Below are positions 10,374-21,780 of a DNA stretch of 64,000 bases, in pieces. The translations under genes and the position numbers were made by a program. Source of the stretch: Vombatus ursinus (Eukaryota > Chordata > Mammalia > Diprotodontia > Vombatidae). The notes beneath the pieces are model-generated. The model was not told the DNA's origin and did not search any database. It saw only the letters and a list, made by a program, of their open reading frames with translations. Within the stretch, counting starts at the first letter, position 1. Every line of letters starts with the position of its first letter. The DNA is taken from NCBI RefSeq assembly GCF_900497805.2, contig NW_020954581.1, positions 9,526,227-9,590,226 on the forward strand. Reading direction: 5' to 3'.

Positions 10374-11425
10374 TCAACAGTGAAACCTGGAAGCCTAAAC
10401 CAAGTTTACCATCTGGGGCTTTGTTCCAGGGTATAGATTTAGAAGATACTAACAGGATACTTGAGATATAAGATATCTCAAGATATTTGAGGTACTTCAG
10501 CCTAGTTAGCAAGTAAAAAATTAGGCCAAATAGGGAGCTACCAAAAGGCTGACTGGAGTGCATTTTTTCCATCTTGTCTAGCCATGTTGCACCTTGCCCC
10601 TGCCAAAAGAAAACAATATACTTCTTTCTCCTAAATCTACCCAAGAACAAATGAGCTTTGCACCATTTAACACAGGTGCAAAAATTCCTAGTTATATCTG
10701 AAGACAACTATCATTTTTTAGATAATTTTCTCCCTTCTTTGACTCCTTTATGGTGTACCAACCTTTTCTAGTTTCTCAGTTATAAAATTTCAAAATTATC
10801 ATGTAGTGCTTAGGGGGAAAGAGAGGAGAAGATGGGATTTTCTAACTAAGCATTCTAACTCAAGAGGGGCTTTCAGATCAAGAAATGAACAAGTTCTCAA
10901 TCATAAGACTATTATCAAATCATTGGCTCTACAATGAACATGTCATTAGTTTTGGTCATCATATTTCCCGTTACTGATTTCCAGTTGAAAAGATGAGCTG
11001 GGTAGATGTCAGAGAACAAGGTATCTGGATCAATATGCCTACAACATTATTGCACAGTTTTCTGCACTTTGAAATCTCTTTTGGCAGCCCCTGTAGCTGA
11101 TCTGGTACTTTGAAATCCATAGGGAATAAAGGACATGTAGCCAGCCTGAAACAGAAAAGAAAGCTCGTACCTAGATATTTACTGTACTTCTTGGCTTCCC
11201 ATCAGAATTCTGATTATTACTGTTACATCCATAAGAAACATAGTCAAGAGAAATTTCAAACACAGATCCCAAATCTCTCATTTCAAAAAATATGTTAGAT
11301 TCCATGAGTAAAGTAAGATTCTCCTCTGTATCAAGCTATACAAATATATTTATATACTTAGAGCACACATTGTAAATGTGCCCGGGATCATTGTTATTTT
11401 GCAGCAATCTTTCTTTGTCTGAGCA
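10374..11425. other. unique sequence, nothing assigned
   Basis: No repeat family recognised. Open frames here, including a 147-codon minus-strand frame at 10264-10707, run partly into the MIR and have no recognisable domain. Treated as chance. Confidence 0.45.
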
Positions 11426-11429
11426 GTCA

Positions 11430-12000
11430 GTTCAATTCAATAACCATCTATTGAACACCCACACTGTGCAATGACAACAACAAAAAGGTATCATGGCTTA
11501 AGCTGGGATTCCTATCTAACACCCACAGACTCCTACCTCAAAGGGGTCTGTGGAGAGTTCAGGCAGTCCATGAATCTGAGTGGGAAAAAAAGTTACATCT
11601 TTATTTTCAATAATATCTAAATAAAATTTGCCTTTTCCTTCAATTAGGAATTTAAAAAAACATTCTGAGAAGGGGTCCATAACCCAGCCAATAAACACTT
11701 ATTAAACTATTACTTTGTGTCAGGCAATGTACTAAATGCTTGGAGTGCAGTTAATAGAAAGAAGGTCCCTGCCCTCAAGGAGTTTACAGTCTGAAGAAGG
11801 AGACAACACACAGAAGGAGGCAGGAAAGGAGAGGAAGGGGCCACCAGAGGGTATCTTGTTCCTTGGAGTTAAAACCAGGCAGGACAAAGTAGAGTGAGCT
11901 GAGAATCTAGTTTCTGCCCTTTATGAAGGAAGGCATGGGAAGAATTTTGGTACTCTACCCTCTAGCCTGCCAATCAGAGGGGTGAGGAGGCTGAGGGAGG
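11430..12000 (-). mobile_element. L2 fragments, antisense
   Basis: A short piece at 11430-11475 (ataaccatctattgaacacc) is followed, after unique sequence, by 11685-12000 with aataaacacttattaaacta, caggcaatgtactaaatgct and ccctcaaggagtttacagtc. Confidence 0.8.
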
Positions 12001-12018
12001 TAGGGTCAATAATGGATG

Positions 12019-12056
12019 AATAAATAGATAGATAAATAAATAAATAGGTAGATAGG

Positions 12057-12100
<44 letters not shown>

Positions 12101-12109
12101 CAGACAGAA
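12019..12109. repeat. (TAGA)n microsatellite
   Basis: Long tagatagata run with taaa and taggta variants at its left edge. Likely length-polymorphic. Confidence 0.98.
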
Positions 12110-12199
12110 GATTGGTAAGTTTACAATTTGCAGAGCAAATGCTAACCTACATTGTTAGAAGGAATTTCCCCTCCAGTTATTCACTTTAGCGATGAAAAC

Positions 12200-12367
12200 A
12201 GAGTTGAATAATATGGATTCAATTCTGCCTCTGATACTTACTACTAGGATGACCTTAAATAAATCATTTTATCTCTCTGAGGCTCAATTTCCTCAGCTGT
12301 AAAAATGAAGGGTTTGCATAATATGGTTTCTCAGGCTCCTTTCAGCCCTAAAGCTATGATCCTATGA
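12200..12367 (+). mobile_element. MIR3-type SINE, sense
   Basis: Contains tcaattctgcctctgatact, ggctcaatttcctcagctgt and cctttcagccctaaagctat, then gatcctatga, the MIR3 terminus. Confidence 0.8.
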
Positions 12368-12374
12368 GAGTCAA

Positions 12375-12492
12375 GTAGAGCACTATAAGAGATTGTAAGT
12401 TCTTTGAGGGCAGGCACCATCTTTTGTCTCTTTTTGTGTTCCCAGCACTTAGCACAGGGCAAATGTTTATTGACTGACTGATTGATTGAAAA
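12375..12492 (+). mobile_element. L2 3' end, sense
   Basis: Reads gtaagttctttgagggcagg, cccagcacttagcacagggc and atgtttattgactgactgat. Confidence 0.9.
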
Positions 12493-12499
12493 TTGAAAA

Positions 12500-12895
12500 A
12501 GGGGACATGACTTCTCCCTGGATAGAAGAGGGATCAGGGACAATTTCATGAAGAGCCAGCATCTAGTTAGGCATTGAAGAAGGCAGGGATTTCAACAGAT
12601 GCCCCTTAAAGAAGAAAGAGACTTCAGCAATCAGGAGAAAGATTCTATTCCAAGTATGGGTCTCCATTTATGAATAAAGGCATGGAGCCAGAAGACAAGA
12701 GCACTAAGATGAGGGGTGGAGAGTAGCCTAGTTTCACCAAAAGATAGACTACATCAAGGAGAGTTGTATGAAACAAGACTGAGCAGGTTGTAGACAGATC
12801 GTGGAGAACCTTCATCAGGAAGAGAGTTAAGCTGCCTTTGATGAGCAATGGGGAACCACTGAAGATTTTTGAGTGGAGGAATGAGATGATCAAAA
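12500..12895 (-). mobile_element. L2 body, antisense
   Basis: Matches the antisense L2 body: tcatgaagagccagcatcta, aatggggaaccactgaagat, ttgagtggaggaatgagatg. It abuts a sense L2 at 12900, so two separate L2 insertions or a twin-priming inversion lie side by side. Confidence 0.75.
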
Positions 12896-12899
12896 GTCA

Positions 12900-13535
12900 C
12901 TGCATCAATACCTCTTCACAGCCTGGCCTCTTCCTATATTTGCAGTCTTTTTACATTTTACTCCCTTTCACATACTCAAAAATCTACACTGGCCTCCTTC
13001 CCATTCCTCAAACATGGCGCTCTATCGCTTGTTCCCCAGACCTGGAATGCCCGGCCCCCTCATCTCCTCCCCTAAGTCTCCCCAGTCTCCTTCAAAACTT
13101 GGTTCAAGGGGCAGCTAGGTGGTGCAGTGGATAGAGCTCCGGCCTTGGAGTCAGAAGGACCTGAGTTCAAATCTGGCCTCAGACACTTGACACTTGACAC
13201 TTACTAGCTGTGTGACCCTGGGCAAGTCACTTAAGCCCTATTGCCTTACCAAAAAAAAGAAAAAAAAATTTGGTTCAAATTCTACCTTCTGCAGGAAATT
13301 TTGGCCATTGCTTTCCCCTCTCCAACAGCTGTTAATATCTTCCTTTCTCAGTTACCTTCTATCTAATCTGTATATATTTGGTATAGACCGGGAGGTTATG
13401 TGTTGTCTCTACTGTTTGAATGTAAACTCCTTGAAGGCAGGGTCTGCATTTGCCTTTCTTGTTAGCCCCAGTGCTTGGTACAGTACACATAGCAGGCACT
13501 TAATGAATGCTTTTTGAATGACTTGAGGACTTGTG
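12900..13535 (+). mobile_element. L2 3' region, sense, split by a SINE
   Basis: Left part 12900-13107 (cttcacagcctggcctcttc, ccagacctggaatgcccggc) and right part 13270-13535 (aactccttgaaggcagggtc, ggcacttaatgaatgctttt) are continuous in L2 once the SINE at 13108-13269 is removed. Confidence 0.9.
13108..13269 (+). mobile_element. young full-length tRNA-type SINE with TSD
   Basis: Starts ggggcagctaggtggtgcag, carries ctgtgtgaccctgggcaagt, and ends in an A-rich tail. It is flanked by an exact 9-base duplication, ttggttcaa (13099-13107 and 13270-13278). The integrity of body, tail and duplication marks it as one of the youngest insertions here. Confidence 0.95.
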
Positions 13536-13639
13536 ATTTTGTCAGCGAACATCAACAGGGATTACAGCCTCCCCATGTCGCTAGATAAATCTTAGAGTTG
13601 CCTTAAACACAGAGAAATTCAGTATCTTGTTCACAAGAA

Positions 13640-13920
13640 CAAAAATAGCTAGCGGCAAAGTGCATAGAGCACTGGGCATGGAGTCAGGGATTGCTGAATT
13701 CAAATCCAGCTTCAAACACTTAGTAAGCTGTGTGACCCTGAGCAAGTCACTTAAAAAAAAAAAAAACCATCTGCCTCAGTTTCCCTTTCTGTAAAATGAG
13801 GTTCATAACAGCTTCTACCTCACAGGGTAATTGTAAGGAGAAAAGGGGGTAATATTTGTAAAAGTGTTTAGCACTGTCTGGCACATAGTAGGTGCCTAAT
13901 AAGTGATTATTGTCCTTCCC
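13640..13920 (+). mobile_element. MIR SINE, sense, long
   Basis: Ordered blocks: gtgcatagagcactgggcat, ctgtgtgaccctgagcaagt, an internal A-run, cctcagtttccctttctgta, tggcacatagtaggtgccta. The A-run in the middle may mark a join of two SINEs. Confidence 0.85.
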
Positions 13921-14124
13921 TCTACTCCTCATGAGTAGATAGCTAGTACTCTAAGCACCAGAGGATGGCATCTGAACAGAGGTTCCCTGACTCCAACACT
14001 CTTCACTGTTCCATGATGTCCCTCTGACATGAGCATAATCATGAAGGAAGAAGACTAGGTCAATAATATGGAAGAATGAATTGAAGAAAGGATAGACTGA
14101 AGATGGAACATCTGGTTAGAATGA

Positions 14125-14325
14125 TCTGATGAGATCATTGGATCCTAGATTTGGAAATGGAAGGAGCCTTAGACACCAGTGAATCCAATTGTCCCATTTC
14201 ATAGATGGGTAAACTGAGGCTGAAGAGGTTGACTGACTTGTCGTACAGGTTACAAGTGTATGAGCAGGTATTTGAACCCATATTTTTCTAACTCCAAATC
14301 AAGCACTGTACCCACTATACAATGC
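14125..14325 (-). mobile_element. MIR3-type SINE, antisense
   Basis: Reads ggatcctagatttggaaatg, ccaattgtcccatttcatag, ggtaaactgaggctgaagag and ccaaatcaagcactgtaccc. Confidence 0.8.
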
Positions 14326-14589
14326 TCTTTCCTCAATGAGCCACTAAGGTCTCTCCCTTCTTGTTCTAAATCCTGTGGTCCTCTTCCATTTACACCAACC
14401 TGTTCTATCCAACGCCAGATGTTGTGAAATTGCTAACAATAATGAAAACTCTTTGTCATCTAAGAAGCCACTCCTGTGACCTAGTGCTACAGTCAGAAAT
14501 CATTGGCAAGTAGTGAGAAGAGGGCAATGTATTCCTTTCCCACAAATCCACAATATGGTAAATTATTAGCACCCTTTTAGGCTAGATTA

Positions 14590-14760
14590 GGATGATAGAC
14601 CTCAGAGGCCTTCTAAACCACCCTCATCACATTATGAATGAGGAAATTAAGTCCCAGGGAAGTTGCATGACTTGCCCAAGGTCACATAGGTAGTAAAGGC
14701 AAAGGCAGAAGTTAAACTCATACCCAGAAGCTGAAGTTTTTTTTTCCATTGTACCCTAAT
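14590..14760 (-). mobile_element. MIR3-type SINE, antisense
   Basis: Reads gatagacctcagaggccttc, atgacttgcccaaggtcaca and aactcatacccagaagctga. Degraded at its end. Confidence 0.7.
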
Positions 14761-15059
14761 GCATCCCTCTCAGTAGACATTCATCTCCCAAGGAGTCTGC
14801 CAGTCATGTTAAAGAAAGGAAATATGAAAACTTTGTCATCATTCTAAGAGGTCAATTATCTCCTTGTCTGTTTTTTCAGACAGAGCCAAATTACTTAATT
14901 CACCCTTGTAGGTTAGTAATTTAATAATTAGAAGTGCTAGTAATTTCTTTAGTATATGGTTTTTAACTTCTTGTCTTCAAAAAATTTATTGAAGGTGGAG
15001 AGAGCATTAAAGCATCAGTATTTCAGAAACATCTAGAAATCCGACAAGGGTAGAAGATC

Positions 15060-15420
15060 TGCTCCCCAATCCAGGATATTCAGGGTCATTAACATGAATG
15101 AAATTAACATGAATGAAAGTGAGCTATGGATGGGATTTGATTTTGTAGCTAATTGAATAATAAGTTGTTATTATTTGCCACTTTTGTTAAAACACCCCCT
15201 TTCGAGGTTGGCATTTTGACCAAAAGACTGTGATTTCTTGAAGTTTCTTTCTGTTTTAAAGAGAAATGGATTTGTTTTATCCCTAGGACACTGAAAATCA
15301 ACAGACATCTCAAATAACATGGTTGCCCTCATTTAAGTTGTTATTTATGGGCAAAACAAGACAGTTCTTGGAAAGTGAGGTGGTGAATCTAGGCAATGTT
15401 TTAAAGAATGCAGGGGGAAA
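15060..15420. other. repeat-free block, candidate conserved non-coding element
   Basis: No transposon signature. Holds homeodomain-type words (gctaattgaataataagttg) and mixed-composition sequence such as cccctttcgaggttggcatt. The impression of conservation is an inference that only an alignment could settle. Confidence 0.35.
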
Positions 15421-15524
15421 GTAGACACACAAAACTATAACAAACCTCTTACATCTCATCTATCCTTCTAATTAGGAAAGCAAAATAATTATGGGAAGCA
15501 ACCTGCCTTAAAATTATAAACAAT

Positions 15525-15925
15525 GGACTAAGGACTTTGATCTTTGACCAGTTTCTGCCAATAACTAACTATGTGACTTTGGGCAAATGTCTTCACCTCT
15601 CCAGGCCTCAGTTTACTATAATTACTAAAACTTACATAGCCCCTTATAAATATTATTTTGTTTGAGCCTCACAGCAACCCAATGAAGGAGTCATTATGGG
15701 TACTATTATCCCCATCTTACGGATGAATTTACTGAAATTCAGAAAAGTTGAGTAACTTGTCCAGGGTCATATGGCTAGTAATAATCCAAGATAGAATACC
15801 TAACACAGTCTTACTGATGTGAAATCCTTACTCTATCAAAGAGTCCATGTTCCTTCATCTATGAAATAAAGACCTGGGATTAGGCAACCTATGGGGACCA
15901 TTCCATCTCTAAGATTCTGTAAGTT
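15525..15925 (+). mobile_element. MIR3-type SINE split by an antisense MIR
   Basis: Head at 15525-15615 (actatgtgactttgggcaaa, ccaggcctcagtttact) and tail at 15848-15925 (ccttcatctatgaaataaag, ccattccatctctaagattc) are one MIR3. The insert at 15616-15838 is a MIR reading antisense (agagtaacttgtcc-like text, ccccatcttacggatgaatt, cctcacagcaacccaatgaa). Confidence 0.8.
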
Positions 15926-15929
15926 TCTT

Positions 15930-16609
15930 TACTTTTTAATCGAACTCTCGAGGTAATTACCTTAACACTCCCTCCCCTTTGTTAGTATAAAGCTAGCCTA
16001 AATGTAATTAATAATGCATCAAATAAAAAAAATAGCTGGGCTTCTACTTGGTCCTTTTCCTGTTCCAGAGATGAAACTAATCCATTGATCTTTTCAACAA
16101 AAAGGGAACCACTAAAGGAAATCTTTTCACATTATTTTCAGCTTTTCCTTTCAATCCAAACACCCCATTCATGTGACCTTATGTAAGTCTATCAGAGCAA
16201 ACCAATTATCTGAGGTTTCTTGCATGCTTACATTTTAGGATCAGATCAATGAAATGAACTGGTCACAGGGTAAGTTTATAAGGGGATCAAAGTTCTCAAT
16301 AGATTTTCCAATGAAGACGGTTTCCAGGAGGGTAGACCAAAGTGCTGGATTGAATGCAATTCTATGGGAAAAAAAAATCAAATAGAACTACAGTCAGATT
16401 TAATAACAGTGCAGCTATTAAAGTTTGGTGAATGGAGTAAAAGTACATTGTCAGGTTACTTAAGGACAATTGGAGAAGGCCTTCCAATTTAAACATGCTT
16501 GTAGTTTTAAAGAGTATAGGGAATTTGTAACTTCTTATAATTTGGATTAGATAAAAGCAGATTTTGCCCAACAGGATTTATTTGAATTATTAGTTTATTT
16601 ATAAGACCA

Positions 16610-16610
<1 letters not shown>
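15930..16610. other. unique block
   Basis: No repeat signature. Contains AT-rich homeodomain and POU-like words (tgtaattaataatgcatc near 16003). A possible regulatory block, unproven. Confidence 0.3.

Positions 16611-16678
<68 letters not shown>
16611..16678. repeat. (CT)n(CA)n compound microsatellite
   Basis: About 35 bases of CT followed directly by about 33 bases of CA. Confidence 0.98.
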
Positions 16679-16679
<1 letters not shown>

Positions 16680-16680
<1 letters not shown>

Positions 16681-17020
16681 GCCAGTGCTGTATCTAAAAA
16701 TTGTAATTCTCTAGGTATGAAAACTATAGATGGAAGAAAAGAATTCTATGGTCCAGTTCTCTCCTTCACATAAAGAATAAATTCTCTTAAAGTTTTTGTT
16801 AGGACAGAAGGATTACTTGTACTCAAAAGGTGGAGAAGGATTAGTATGGGTTTAATATCTCAGGTAATGAAAAATAGAAAGATATACTCAGAAAGGGACT
16901 AAGGGAGGGTGGGGCTGTGCATGATCAATGTTCAACAATTGTTGGAAATCCTACTTTTGCAAAATTTGAAACTTAATGTCTCATTATGAATGACATGGAG
17001 AATGCTCAGTGGGAAATGAA
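16680..17020. other. no recognisable feature
   Basis: Unique sequence, nothing assigned. Confidence 0.5.
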
Positions 17021-17024
17021 AGGA

Positions 17025-17281
17025 AGGAAATAAGCATTTATCAAGCACCTACTATGTGCAAGCACTTTACAATAAATATTATTTCATATGCTCCTCAGAA
17101 CAACTCTTTGAAATAGATGCTATTATTATCCCCATCTTATAGCTGAAGAAACTAAGGCAAATAGAAGGTAAGTTACTTGCCCAGGGTCACACAGCTAGTA
17201 AGTGTCTAAGGATAGATTTGAACTCAGGTCTACCTAACTCAAGGTCCAGCATTTTAACCACTGTCCCATTTAGCTGCCTAA
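17025..17281 (-). mobile_element. MIR SINE, antisense, near full length
   Basis: Contains aagcacctactatgtgcaag, ctcctcagaacaactctttg, cagggtcacacagctagtaa and cactgtcccatttagctgcc. Confidence 0.9.
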
Positions 17282-17640
17282 GTTACAAAGGAGACTTTAG
17301 AAAGGAAGAATGAAAGAGAATTTTCACAGTCAAATATAGATGTATGCAGAGAAGAGAAAAAGTCATGAATACTTCATAATGGGTGGAAAGGATAAAGGGG
17401 TACTCCATGTGCTTGGAGGTAGGGAAGGGGGAGTATTCCATGGTCCTTTCAAGGATGGAGAGGGTTGAGTTGGACTTGGATTGACATCTCCCTTATAAGA
17501 CGTATCACTGAGTTATGAGTCAAGGAGGATCAGATGCTTGAATAGGGAGCTTGGCATGTAAGAAAGGACTGTGGAAGTCCTTTGTGTCTTGTGTCTACTT
17601 AATTCCCCTTACAATTTGTATCTGAAAGGTGAAGATCAGG
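17282..17640. other. no recognisable feature
   Basis: Purine-leaning unique sequence. Nothing assigned. Confidence 0.45.
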
Positions 17641-17649
17641 ACTTCTCTG

Positions 17650-18100
17650 GCTATATCTCTAATCTGAATGGAAACTCAAACCAAGTCCTGGCTTTGGCAC
17701 TCATTACATGTGAGACCTTGGACAGATCATTAACCTCTCTGGACCCAATTTCCTCAAAGGCGAAGGACTAGATGACCTTGGTTCCTTCCTGTTTTAAAGT
17801 TCTGATCGGTACCAGATCTAAATCCATGATCCTATCATACTTCCTCCTGGGATTTTCAAGGGCCATACTACATAACTTAATTTTTAATATGCTTAAATAA
17901 GGTTATAGGATCATAGATTAAGAGTTTGAAAAGACCTTAGAGGACATTGAGTCCAATTGCCTCATTTTACAGCTGGGGAAACTGAGGCTCAGGGAGGTGA
18001 ATTAACTTATCCAAGGTCACATTTGAAGTAACTGTCTGAGGCAGAATTCAAATTTAGGTCTTCTTGGCTTTAAGTCCAGCTCTCCATCAATACAACATGC
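17650..18100. mobile_element. MIR3-type SINEs, (+) then (-)
   Basis: 17650-17835 is sense (cattacatgtgagaccttgg, gatgaccttggttccttcct). 17895-18100 is antisense (ggatcatagattaagagttt, ctcattttacagctggggaa, aattaacttatccaaggtca). Confidence 0.8.
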
Positions 18101-18179
18101 TTCATCTCCAGGTTAAAGGGTAATTTCAAACAGTGTAATTATGACATTAACATTTTCTTAAATAGAGACTAAAGTCTCA

Positions 18180-18300
18180 GTAGTTGCACTTATTGTTTAA
18201 TTTCTTCATCTTTAAAATGGTTGTGCTCCTACTTGTAATCCCTACCTCAGCAGAGCCATAGTGAGGATCCAGTAAGATAATGTATTCAATGTGCAATATC
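18180..18300 (+). mobile_element. MIR 3' half, sense
   Basis: Reads aatttcttcatctttaaaat, ccctacctcagcagagccat and gtgaggatccagtaagataa. Confidence 0.6.
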
Positions 18301-18456
18301 AGATATGATTGGGAGGATTCTGAAAATATCAAGCCAAATATAGAGAGAGGATGAGCAGACGATATGGTCCGGATATGATCTGAGCAGAACAATGGTTATA
18401 TTGCTTCCTTATTCAAATTTGCATTGAGTATTCCCATTGGGCTGGAACCAATTGCC

Positions 18457-18712
18457 ATATCTTGTTGTTGTTGGTCATTTCAATCATGTCTGATGCTTCA
18501 TCACTCTATTTGGGGTTTTCTTGGCAAAGATACTGGAGTGATTTATAATTTCCTTCTCCAACTCATTTTACAGAAGAGGAAACTGAGGCAAAAAAGGTCA
18601 AGTGACTTGCCCAGGGTGACATAGCTAGTAAGTGTCTAAGGCCAGATTTGAACTCACAAAGATGAACCTTCCAGACTCCAGGCCCACCACCTATCTGCCC
18701 TGCCGTATTTTA
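18457..18712 (-). mobile_element. MAR1-type SINE, antisense
   Basis: RTE-like tail first (cttgttgttgttggtcattt, tggggttttcttggcaaaga, tactggagtgatttataatt), then core (gtcaagtgacttgcccaggg), then the decayed head. Near full length. Confidence 0.88.
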
Positions 18713-19460
18713 CATAATTATAATTTCAAATAGTACAAATTCAAATTTATGCAACTACTTCACAGTATTCATTATCTTATACTAATTGGAACTTAGCTAC
18801 TAGGTCTTAAAATACCCTTGGACTTTGGTCTTAACTGACAAGAAGTCCATATTTTTAAAAAGAATAATCCATTCCTCTCTTAATGATATTGCTCTCTTAA
18901 TGCAGCCTAAGGTGGCATTGGCATAACTATATACAATAAATTCTTCTTTCCCAAGATACATATTAGTCTTTCCTTCCCCTATGTGACTGATGACTTGATT
19001 ATTCTCCCCGAGAAATTGAAAGGATTTCATCCAGGTCCATTTCGCCTCCCAAGATGGGGGTGAAGGGAATTAGGGGATATAAGTAGTCTGAGAAGTAGTC
19101 TCCTTTTGAGCACAGGAAGCTCCTGGTTGCTTTTCAACACCTCTGTAATTTAACAGCTGACCTGTCAATATGAGATGATCAGAGCAAGAAGGAAAGGGAG
19201 ACCCAAAGAATCCTCTAGGAAAGCGAAGAAGCATTTTTTGCATTGCCAAGTGGGTTTGCAGCTGCCAGTCCTCTCAGCCCAGCAGTAAGCCTAAGACTGA
19301 TTCAGCTGTTGTCTATTTTTAAACACAATCTGGAATCTTCTGATGATCTAGATTTGGATTTTCCAACGTGTAACCAACAAGTTACTCTCAAACTCATGGC
19401 TCACCCCACACCTGAGATGTACCTTTATTAGCATTATTATCAGGCCATTTATATCTTAAA
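18713..19460. other. mostly unique sequence
   Basis: No repeat recognised. 19060-19430 has varied, non-repetitive composition and could be conserved non-coding DNA. A CT microsatellite follows at 19467-19514. Confidence 0.3.
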
Positions 19461-19462
19461 GA

Positions 19463-19466
<4 letters not shown>

Positions 19467-19502
<36 letters not shown>

Positions 19503-19514
19503 CCCTCTCTCTCT
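19467..19514. repeat. (CT)n microsatellite
   Basis: tctctc run with a short ttcccc interruption near its end. Confidence 0.98.
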
Positions 19515-19629
19515 GAATTAATAAATGAGTTAGTTAAAAATAATTTTTTTCTCAAGTTATAATTTCCATGTTGTAGAGACCTCTTGCAATTCCTCCCACC
19601 AATGCAGATCAATGATTGCTCCATAATTT

Positions 19630-19870
19630 ATAGACTTAAAGATAGTTCCAGGGTGATTTATCTATGGTCATACACATGTAAGAGTCATGACTTGAACCCA
19701 GATCTTCATGGTTTTCAAGGCTGACCCTATAACCACAACACCACCATGTTGCTTCTCCAAAGCAACAACGGTGCAAAGCTCCCAGAGGTAATGCCTCGTT
19801 GTCCTGGCACTTACTTAGTTATAAGCTCCTTGAGGGCAAAGTCTGTAAATGATTTCACCTCTGTATACTC
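19630..19870. mobile_element. MIR fragment (-) and L2 3' end (+)
   Basis: 19650-19755 reads tgacttgaacccagatcttc and ctataaccacaacaccacca. 19800-19870 reads ataagctccttgagggcaaa. A further L2-like end lies at about 20150-20190 (aatgtttattgaatttgaat). Confidence 0.65.
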
Positions 19871-20520
19871 ATGACCACCAAATCACATAGGTCAATAATT
19901 CAGTGATTCTGTAAACTCTTGAATGTAGGCAGTCACTCCACTGGTATAGATTGCAACCCATCCATCCATGCCAAATCATCCAATGTGAAGTTTGTTGATG
20001 ATTTATCCAATAGAACGGGAGAACTTCATCTAGGTCTTGACATCCTGAAGATATACAGGTAGTATACAGGCTATCCATCTCTTATCTCTCACTCATACCA
20101 CACAATCAGCCCATCTCCTGTTTCTGCCTATCTTGAGTGTAGGTCATCATTACAGTGAATATGAGATAAATGTTTATTGAATTTGAATTCAACATGACAC
20201 ATATGTTTATGTATTTTTACGGAGGGCATAAATATACATGGATTACATATATGCATGCTATATGCTTATGAGTCATGGAAGACTAGAGTCTCCAAAGAAT
20301 TAAACATAAATTTCACTCAGAGAGCAACAGAGAGACCAATGGCATATGTAAGCAAGCTGTAACACTTCACAAATAAGGAACTAAGAAGTACTAAAATATA
20401 TCATCAGAGAATGAGAAAGGGAGGGACTAGATCTTGTGATATCATTTCTATAAAGAACTCCAACATGAGAATGCTCCTTTTACCACTGCCTCTTGGCACC
20501 TTCTCTACAACATGAAGTCC
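19871..20520. other. unique sequence
   Basis: Apart from the short L2-like end near 20170, nothing recognised. Confidence 0.45.
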
Positions 20521-20524
20521 TAGA

Positions 20525-20655
20525 CAGTTACCTAAGGCACTGAGAGATTAAGTGAATGGCCTTGTGTCAGAGAGCTAGAATGTGTTAGAGATGGGATTTG
20601 AACCCAGGGCTTCTTGGCTCAGAAACCAGTTGTCTATTCACCATAACACACTGTC
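20525..20655 (-). mobile_element. MIR-type SINE, antisense
   Basis: Reads cctaaggcactgagagatta and gggatttgaacccagggctt. Confidence 0.75.
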
Positions 20656-21455
20656 TCTTTCATCAAAGAAATGGAAGATGGACTGTTGGGGAAAATGAAG
20701 GGTAGATGGCTCCTTTGTTCCACTGTTATCTTTATGATAACAAGATGAAATAAAGAAGGTCCAGTGGATGGGCACCTGTGGAGGATTTATGGGAGGACAT
20801 GGACAAGAGACATATATACAACTTGGGTATGCATGGGTGGGTTGTGATGAGGAAATATCCACATAAATGATATCAGATATGTGTTGACTGCATTAAATCT
20901 TTGAGTATAACTTTACAATGCTAATTCACAAGTTCAGTATTTTCTAATTATCCTGAATACATTGTTCCCAAGAGATGTTCTTCCCAATCCATAATATTCA
21001 TGCATATAGATTAGAAGAAATAATAAAGACAAATTTGCCTGATAGCCTAACTAGATACAGGCTGTTAATAGACCGTTAACAGTCAATTGACTGGTTTCTG
21101 TGTAGAAAATTCTCCTCAATGTCATTCAACATGGATTTGGAACAAACCTTTTTGAACAAGCATTTTATAGAAAAAAGTCAGCCTCCAAATAAGAAAATTG
21201 GTATCCAAAATCATATATGATGGATTATTCTCTTTAAAAATATGGACTTCTTGTCACTTAAGATCAAAGTCCAAGTGTATTGCAAGCACTAATAATGTTC
21301 AATGAAATTGTTAATAGCAATTTCAAAATAAAACAGAATGATAGGTTTCACATTGTATGAGGATAATTGTTGTCTCACATATAAGATTATTGGTTAAATG
21401 GGCAAGTTTGCCAAGTACCCATTTGCTTCTGGGAGAAATAAAAATTCAACTTTAC
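20656..21455. other. unique block
   Basis: No transposon signature over 800 bases. 21000-21440 is AT-rich with homeodomain-like words (gttaatagcaatttcaaaat). Candidate conserved non-coding DNA at low confidence. Confidence 0.3.
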
Positions 21456-21459
21456 ATTT

Positions 21460-21780
21460 AAAGCCCTTCACAACCAGGATCCAACTTTTCCTTACAGATT
21501 TATTTTGCATTTCTCCCTTTGTGCATTCCAGGCAACTAACATGGGTATTTGTTGTTCCATGAACATGGCATTCAATCTTCTGCTTCCTTGCCTTCCTACA
21601 AGCATCTCATCCCCAGCCTCCCCCCTTCCTGGAATGCACTTGATCCTCAATTCTGCCTCTTGGCCTCCTTAGCTTCCTTCAAGGCTCACCTCAGGTGCCA
21701 TCTTCTTTAAGAAGTATTTCCTGATACCACCAGTGATCACCATACTCTCATCTCAAACTTATCTTTTATATCCTTTCTAC
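21460..21780 (+). mobile_element. L2 3' region, sense
   Basis: Contains taaagcccttcacaaccagg, ccccttcctggaatgcactt, ccttcaaggctcacctcagg and ttctttaagaagtatttcct, the order of the L2 region before its terminus. Confidence 0.8.

Noticed and set aside
10264-10707. 147-codon open frame on the minus strand
   Set aside because: Its C-terminal part is the complement of a MIR SINE (SGRTEFTSCLGYLLLYDPGQVT is the usual SINE translation) and the rest has no domain.
12019-12109. CRISPR-like or satellite array
   Set aside because: It is a simple TAGA microsatellite. No spacers and the organism is a mammal.
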